Positions 59,444 through 64,000 of a stretch of 64,000 nt of DNA are shown piece after piece. Positions within the stretch are counted from its first letter, which is position 1. Every line of letters begins with the position of its first letter. Location of the stretch: contig JBGAGK010000009.1 of NCBI GenBank assembly GCA_044226785.1, positions 1 through 64,000 of the forward strand, read 5' to 3'. The notes below the pieces were generated by a model. It saw only the letters and a program-made list of their open reading frames with translations. It had not been told where the DNA came from and made no database searches. Made by a program: the position numbers and the translations under genes. The DNA comes from TMP-86 sp039807285. Its GTDB lineage: Bacteria; Pseudomonadota; Gammaproteobacteria; Steroidobacterales; Steroidobacteraceae.

Positions 59444-60831
59444 TGCATTCGCTTTCGGGTCGCCTGCTCGGGGGCCTGTTGCTGTTGCTGGTGCTGTTCC
59501 TGGGGCTCACCGTGGCTGCGCTGGATGCATTGTTCCACCGCCTGGCCGAGCAGGCCCTGCACGATCGCCTGGAGGGGCAGCTGGTCAGCCTCATTGCAGC
59601 TTCGGACCCGGACGACGCCGGCAACGTACACCCGGCCGCACCGCTGGCCGAACCCCGCTTCGCGGCATCGGGTTCGGGCCTGTACGGAATGATCCAGGAC
59701 GAGACAGGCAGGGTGATCTGGCATTCCCGCTCGTCAGTACCGGCCGGTGGGGAACCGGCGCACCTGGCGGCGGGTATCGGGCCAACCGGCTTGCGCAGGT
59801 TCGATCGCGTTTCCCGTGACGGCGTCGACTGGGAGGCTGTGCATCTGACCGTAGCCTGGGAGCTCTCGACCAGCCTGCAGCGTCATTTCACCTTCACTGT
59901 TGCCGAGAACCTCCATGCCTACTACCGGCAGTTACGCACTTTCAGGGTGCAGCTCATGGGCTGGTTCGGAGCGCTGACATTGCTGCTGCTGAGTGGCGTC
60001 TGGATGCTGATGCGAAGGATCCTGCAGCCGCTGCGCCAGCTCGAGAACGAAATCGGTGAGATCGAGCGGGGAGAGCGGGCACGGCTGGGCGGGCCCTATC
60101 CGCGAGAGCTGGCCGGTGTGTCGAAGAACCTCAACCTGCTGCTGGGAAGCGAGCATGATCGTACGGAACGATACCGCCAGACCCTGGGTAATCTCGCCCA
60201 CGAGCTGAAGACGCCGCTTGCGGTCCTGCGCACACAACCGGGAGTGGATGGGGCGCTGATCGACCGGATGGACCAGATCGTTGCGCATCAGTTGCGGCGC
60301 GCGCGCCTTTCGGCCGGCTCAAACCTGGGTCTGGCACCGGTGGATCTTCACGCCGCGGCGCTGGAGTTGATCGCGGCGTTGCGCAAGGTCTATGCCGACA
60401 AGGCGCTGCATATCGAGGTCGAAGGACGCGCGCTCTTTGGTGGCGATCGGGGGGATGCCCTGGAACTGCTGGGCAATCTCCTCGACAACGCCTGCAAGTG
60501 GGCACGTTCGCGCGTCCTGCTCAAGCTCGACACCATTGCCGGGGAAATGCAAGGCAAGGCCCGGATCCTCATCCGGCTCGATGATGATGGACCAGGTTGG
60601 GGAAGTTCTGATCCAAGGCAGTTGTTCGGTCGAGGCGTGCGCGCAGACGAATCACGCCCCGGGCACGGACTCGGGCTGTCCATCGTGCGCGATCTGGTGG
60701 AAGCCTGCGACGGCACCCTGTCCGGTGGCAACAACGAATGGGGAGGTGCACGGGTCGAAATCCGCCTTCCGGCACCGCGCGGCACCCTGACGATGCCTCC
60801 GACTCAGCCCAGATCGAACCGGATGCCCTGA
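59440..60831 (+). CDS. PhoQ-like sensor histidine kinase
   Basis: 463 residues. A membrane helix (about 8-28), a periplasmic sensor of about 130 residues and a second helix (about 170-192) precede a HAMP-like linker, the H box GNLAHELKTPLAVLR and an ATPase domain with N box LGNLLDNACKWA, DDDGPGW and GHGLGLSIVRDL. It pairs with the upstream regulator. The order PepSY-regulator-sensor suggests envelope, cation or peptide sensing as in PhoPQ. It ends with a 28-base convergent overlap with the ALDH7 gene. Confidence 0.9.
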   Translation: MMHSLSGRLLGGLLLLLVLFLGLTVAALDALFHRLAEQALHDRLEGQLVSLIAASDPDDAGNVHPAAPLAEPRFAASGSGLYGMIQDETGRVIWHSRSSVPAGGEPAHLAAGIGPTGLRRFDRVSRDGVDWEAVHLTVAWELSTSLQRHFTFTVAENLHAYYRQLRTFRVQLMGWFGALTLLLLSGVWMLMRRILQPLRQLENEIGEIERGERARLGGPYPRELAGVSKNLNLLLGSEHDRTERYRQTLGNLAHELKTPLAVLRTQPGVDGALIDRMDQIVAHQLRRARLSAGSNLGLAPVDLHAAALELIAALRKVYADKALHIEVEGRALFGGDRGDALELLGNLLDNACKWARSRVLLKLDTIAGEMQGKARILIRLDDDGPGWGSSDPRQLFGRGVRADESRPGHGLGLSIVRDLVEACDGTLSGGNNEWGGARVEIRLPAPRGTLTMPPTQPRSNRMP

Positions 60832-62321
60832 GCCAGGGGCAGAGCCGAGCCCCAGTTGATGGTCGTCGTCTGGCGCCGCATGTAGGCGCGCCAGGAATCC
60901 GAACCCGCCTCACGCCCGCCACCGGTCTCCTTTTCACCGCCGAATGCGCCGCCGATTTCCGCGCCTGAAGTGCCGAGATTGATATTGGCGATGCCACAAT
61001 CGCTTCCCGAATCGCTCAGGAATTTTTCCGCCACCTGCAGCCGGTCGGTGAACAGCGCGGAGGAAAGACCCTGCGGAACCGAATTCTGGATGTTGATGGC
61101 CTCTTCGATGGTATCGAAGGGGATCAGGTAAAGGATGGGCGCAAATGTCTCGGTCTGCACGATCGGCATATCCGCACGGGCCCGAACGATGGCCGGTTCG
61201 ACGAAATTCCCCGGGGTATCGATCGTCTTCCCGCCACACAGGAGCACGCCACCCTGTTGCTGCGCCGCTGCAACCGCTTCCTGGTACCGCCGCACCGCAG
61301 TTGCATCGATCAGTGGCCCCATCAGGGTTGCCGGATCCAGTGGGTCACCGATACGAACCTGCCGGTAGGCGGAGACCAGTTGCTTCTCCAGATCAGTCAA
61401 CCGGGAGCGATGCACCAGCACCCTTCGCGTGGTCGTGCAGCGCTGACCCGCAGTGCCGACGGCGCCGAATACGATGGCGGGAACGGCCAGTTTCAGATTG
61501 GCCGTTTCGTCCACGATCAGGGCGTTGTTGCCGCCCAGTTCGAGCAGGGACTTGCCCATGCGCTGCGCCACCCGCACGCCCACCTGGCGCCCCACATGCG
61601 TGGAACCGGTGAACGAAATCAGGGCGACACGGGAGTCGTCCACGAAGCGCGTGGCAAGCGAGGTGCCGGCATCGATGAACATCTGGAAAATCGGGGGCAG
61701 GGATTCACGCTGCATGACACGGTTGCAAATGTGCTGCACGGCAATCGAGCACAGCGCGGTTTTCGGGGAAGGCTTCCAGACCGTGACGTTGCCACAGATG
61801 GCAGCGAGGAATGCGTTCCATGACCAGACCGCCACCGGGAAATTGAAGGCCGAGATCACGCCAACCACACCCAGCGGATGCCAGTGCTCGTACATGCGAT
61901 GCGAGGCCCGCTCGGACTGCATGGTCAGCCCGTACAGCATGCGGGACTGCCCGACGGCAAAATCCGCGATGTCGATCATCTCCTGTACTTCACCATCGCC
62001 TTCCGCCTTGATCTTGCCGTTCTCAAGCGCCACGAGGCTCCCCAGGGCACTCTTGTGCTTTCGAAGTTCCTCACCCATCAATCGTACGGCTTCGCCACGC
62101 CGGGGAGCGGGCACGTCCCGCCAGCGCGCTGCCGCGCTCACGGCGCTGGCAATGACACGGTCGTAGTCGGCATCGGTCGCGCCGCGGATCCGTGCCAGCA
62201 CCTTCCCCGAGGAAGGATTGACCGAATCGAACAAGGGGCCCTGATCTGCACTCCAGCCTTCGCCGGACCAGGCCCCGGCATTGGTCGCCGACAGACCCAA
62301 CGCATCGAGGATTGGTTGCAT
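60804..62321 (-). CDS. amaB: Alpha-aminoadipic semialdehyde dehydrogenase (ALDH7 family)
   Basis: 505 residues of the aldehyde dehydrogenase superfamily. The ALDH7/antiquitin pattern shows in ISAFNFPVAVWSWN, SFTGSTHVGRQVG, the catalytic Glu in LELGGNNALIV, the catalytic Cys in GTAGQRCTTTRR and the GEIGGAFGGEKETGGGRE-type C-terminus (AEIGGAFGG here). It oxidises aminoadipate semialdehyde to aminoadipate in lysine degradation. It starts two bases after the saccharopine dehydrogenase stop, which supports that role. Confidence 0.88.
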   Translation of the reverse strand: MQPILDALGLSATNAGAWSGEGWSADQGPLFDSVNPSSGKVLARIRGATDADYDRVIASAVSAAARWRDVPAPRRGEAVRLMGEELRKHKSALGSLVALENGKIKAEGDGEVQEMIDIADFAVGQSRMLYGLTMQSERASHRMYEHWHPLGVVGVISAFNFPVAVWSWNAFLAAICGNVTVWKPSPKTALCSIAVQHICNRVMQRESLPPIFQMFIDAGTSLATRFVDDSRVALISFTGSTHVGRQVGVRVAQRMGKSLLELGGNNALIVDETANLKLAVPAIVFGAVGTAGQRCTTTRRVLVHRSRLTDLEKQLVSAYRQVRIGDPLDPATLMGPLIDATAVRRYQEAVAAAQQQGGVLLCGGKTIDTPGNFVEPAIVRARADMPIVQTETFAPILYLIPFDTIEEAINIQNSVPQGLSSALFTDRLQVAEKFLSDSGSDCGIANINLGTSGAEIGGAFGGEKETGGGREAGSDSWRAYMRRQTTTINWGSALPLAQGIRFDLG

Positions 62322-62323
62322 GA

Positions 62324-63490
62324 TCAGGCCCTCGCACGCTTTCGCTGGGAACCGCTCCGTCCCTCGACCACCATCTGCGCGGAAACCTCCTTGCCGGCGC
62401 CTCCTGCATACAGCCGTCCGAAGCGGTTGGACAGGATCTCCGGCAGCCGGAATTTCTCCTGTGCGACAAAGCCCTGATACCGATCCGGATTTGACAGCAC
62501 CAGATCGATGACCGACGTGATGCCGGCGGCAGTAGTGACCTGGATGGCCGACCAGAGACGGCCGGCGATCACCTGCGGATATACCTTGTTCACGTAATTT
62601 TCTTCGCGGAACTCCCCGTCCTGGGTGCCTGTCACTGCCGCGTAGACGATGACCACGTCCTGCAAGGTCTGCGGAACCGCGTTTTCGAGGATGCGCTTGA
62701 GAGTCGCCCGATCCTGATTGAGCTTGAGATCATTCATCAGCAGCCGCATCTGCTCGCAATGCCCCGGATAGCGCATCGTCTTGTAGTTCATGATCTGGGC
62801 GCTGGCACCATAGGTCTCGGCCAGGGAACCAAGGCCGCCGGAGGTGTTGAAGGCTTCGTACAGGGTTCCGTCGATTTCGATCTCTTCCAGCCCCTCGAGT
62901 GGCGCCGCTTCCACCATCCTGCCGTCGACGATGGCCTGGCAGGGATTGCCGTACTCGTTGATCAGGCCCTCGGTCGACCAGGTGAGCGAATATTTCAACA
63001 CGTTGTTCGGGTGCTGGGGCAATGCGCCGACCCGCAACTTCACGGTCCGCACGGAATCGAAATGCGTGATCAGCTCGTTTGCGGCAATGCTGATGAATCC
63101 GGGCGCAAGGCCGCACTGCGGCACGAATGCCTTCGTGGCACCGGTGGCGATGCTGCGCACCTCGCGCGTGACTTCCACGTCCTCGGTCAGGTCGAAGTAA
63201 TGTGCGTTCGCCGCACGGGCCGCGCGCGCAACGCCTGGGTTGCAGTAGAAAGGAAGACTGGAGATCACGGCATCGACCGGGTGGCTCGCCAGGTGAGCCG
63301 ATAGCGCGCTTTCGCTGGACGCATCGACACCAAAGCTGCGCATGTCCGGCAAACCATGCGCCTTGACGACCGCAGAGGCGGTGGTTTCGCTCACATCGCC
63401 GACGTCGACACGGTAGGCCTTCGTCTCCGCCAGCAGGCCCGAAATCAGTGCGCCGATCTTGCCGGCTCCAAGTACGAGTACTCGATGCAT
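62324..63490 (-). CDS. Saccharopine dehydrogenase family protein
   Basis: 388 residues. A Rossmann start (VLVLGAGKIGALISGLL) and the family segments AVISSLPFYCNPGVA, HYFDLTEDVEV, VPQCGLAPGF and GLINEYGNPCQAI match the saccharopine dehydrogenase (LYS9-like, glutamate-forming) group. It would convert saccharopine to glutamate and aminoadipate semialdehyde, the substrate of the gene that follows. The ATG at 63490 has GGGAG nine bases upstream. A fused lysine-ketoglutarate reductase domain is not present, so the first step must be encoded elsewhere. Confidence 0.85.
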   Translation of the reverse strand: MHRVLVLGAGKIGALISGLLAETKAYRVDVGDVSETTASAVVKAHGLPDMRSFGVDASSESALSAHLASHPVDAVISSLPFYCNPGVARAARAANAHYFDLTEDVEVTREVRSIATGATKAFVPQCGLAPGFISIAANELITHFDSVRTVKLRVGALPQHPNNVLKYSLTWSTEGLINEYGNPCQAIVDGRMVEAAPLEGLEEIEIDGTLYEAFNTSGGLGSLAETYGASAQIMNYKTMRYPGHCEQMRLLMNDLKLNQDRATLKRILENAVPQTLQDVVIVYAAVTGTQDGEFREENYVNKVYPQVIAGRLWSAIQVTTAAGITSVIDLVLSNPDRYQGFVAQEKFRLPEILSNRFGRLYAGGAGKEVSAQMVVEGRSGSQRKRARA

Positions 63491-63642
63491 CTTGTCCACT
63501 CCCGGAAATTGTGGGCGTGAACCATCATGTCCGCGCCCGATGGCGGCGAATTGTGCCCGTGAGTGCGAATTTTCGCCACCTGATCCGTTGGCCCCTGTCT
63601 GGAATTGGCGCTCGAGGCATCGACTGTGTAGCATTTCGTCGC

Positions 63643-64000
63643 ATGTCCAATTCCACAGTCCTGACGGCCTGGCATCCCGCAAGCTGGCGCAGCCGCCCGG
63701 CCAGCCAGCAACCCGCTTATTCCGATCCGGCCGAGCTTGAACGTGTGGTGGCCGCGCTGTCGCGGCTGCCGCCGCTGGTAGTCTCGTGGGAGATCGAAGC
63801 GCTGCGTGAGAAGCTGGCGCAGGCGCAGCGCGGCGAACGATTTCTGTTGCAGGGTGGAGATTGCGCAGAAAGCTTCGATGAGTGTGAATCAGACAAGATC
63901 GCCAAGAAGCTCAAGGTACTGCTGCAGATGAGCCTGGTGCTGCTGCAGGGTCTGCGCCGGCCGGTCATCCGTGTGGGCCGTTTCGCCGGTCAATACGCCA
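63643..64000 (+). CDS. Class II DAHP synthase (partial, runs off the right edge)
   Basis: 119 residues are visible, open to the window end. The N-terminus is typical of the plant-type class II enzyme: SWRSRPASQQPAYSDP, LPPLVVSWEIEALREKLAQA, FLLQGGDCAESFDE (with the metal-binding Cys), IAKKLKVLLQMSLVL and the start of RVGRFAGQYA. It catalyses the same first shikimate-pathway reaction as the class I enzyme at 41146. It is divergent from saccharopine dehydrogenase across 152 bases. Confidence 0.93.
   Translation, partial: MSNSTVLTAWHPASWRSRPASQQPAYSDPAELERVVAALSRLPPLVVSWEIEALREKLAQAQRGERFLLQGGDCAESFDECESDKIAKKLKVLLQMSLVLLQGLRRPVIRVGRFAGQYA

Noticed and set aside
63459..63740. 93-codon plus-strand frame near the right edge
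   Set aside because: It overlaps both the saccharopine dehydrogenase start and the class II DAHP synthase in other frames and has no conserved content.

Overview
The window looks like chromosome of a high-GC proteobacterium, most likely a gammaproteobacterium outside the enterics. Pointers are a ThrA-type aspartokinase/homoserine dehydrogenase fusion with thrBC, E. coli-type PurB, MnmA, TatD, MazG and YgiQ, and a PHA granule locus with PhaR and a phasin. I cannot place it in a genus. Genes are tightly packed, often with 4-base start/stop overlaps. No rRNA, CRISPR array or insertion sequence was seen.

Layout. 1-2602: the end of an integrative element (primase-like protein cut by the window edge, AlpA-type regulator, unknown protein, tyrosine integrase), bounded by the 3' half of a tRNA-Pro(GGG) gene, then a perfect 65-bp tandem duplication. 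2735-5741: DipZ-type thiol:disulfide protein and a divergent exported amidohydrolase. 5750-12389: a possible small peptide, a non-pyrrolysine MttB-family methyltransferase and two dimethylglycine/sarcosine dehydrogenase-like flavoproteins, together suggesting an N-methyl amine demethylation pathway. 12395-19811: secreted Ig-like protein; ABC transporter with an AttH/CrtC-like exported protein; aldehyde dehydrogenase; cupin. 19861-25405: leucine catabolism (GntR regulator, isovaleryl-CoA dehydrogenase, both methylcrotonyl-CoA carboxylase subunits) arranged around a FadR-type palindrome. 25426-28419: two-gene signalling module (receiver-like/Ser-Thr kinase and PAS/CheA-like ATPase), both with degenerate phosphorelay features. 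28622-33289: DegP/MucD protease, YgiQ, XdhC. 33435-38760: thrA-thrB-thrC plus a NERD-domain protein. 38763-42252: TatD, TPR protein, YgjP-like metallopeptidase, class I DAHP synthase.

42314-49500 is a PHA (polyester storage) locus: HAD phosphatase, phaB, class I phaC, phasin, an SDR reductase, the regulator phaR and, divergently, phaE with a class III phaC. The locus carries both synthase types and a recurring TGC-N3-GCA motif in its control regions, one copy overlapping the phasin -35 box.

49534-58313: acnA, mnmA, an unknown protein, purB, then fumC, a Nudix hydrolase and mazG. 58453-60831: PepSY protein with a PhoP/PhoQ-like two-component system. 60804-63490: a lysine-catabolic pair (saccharopine dehydrogenase and ALDH7). 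The window ends inside a second, class II DAHP synthase.
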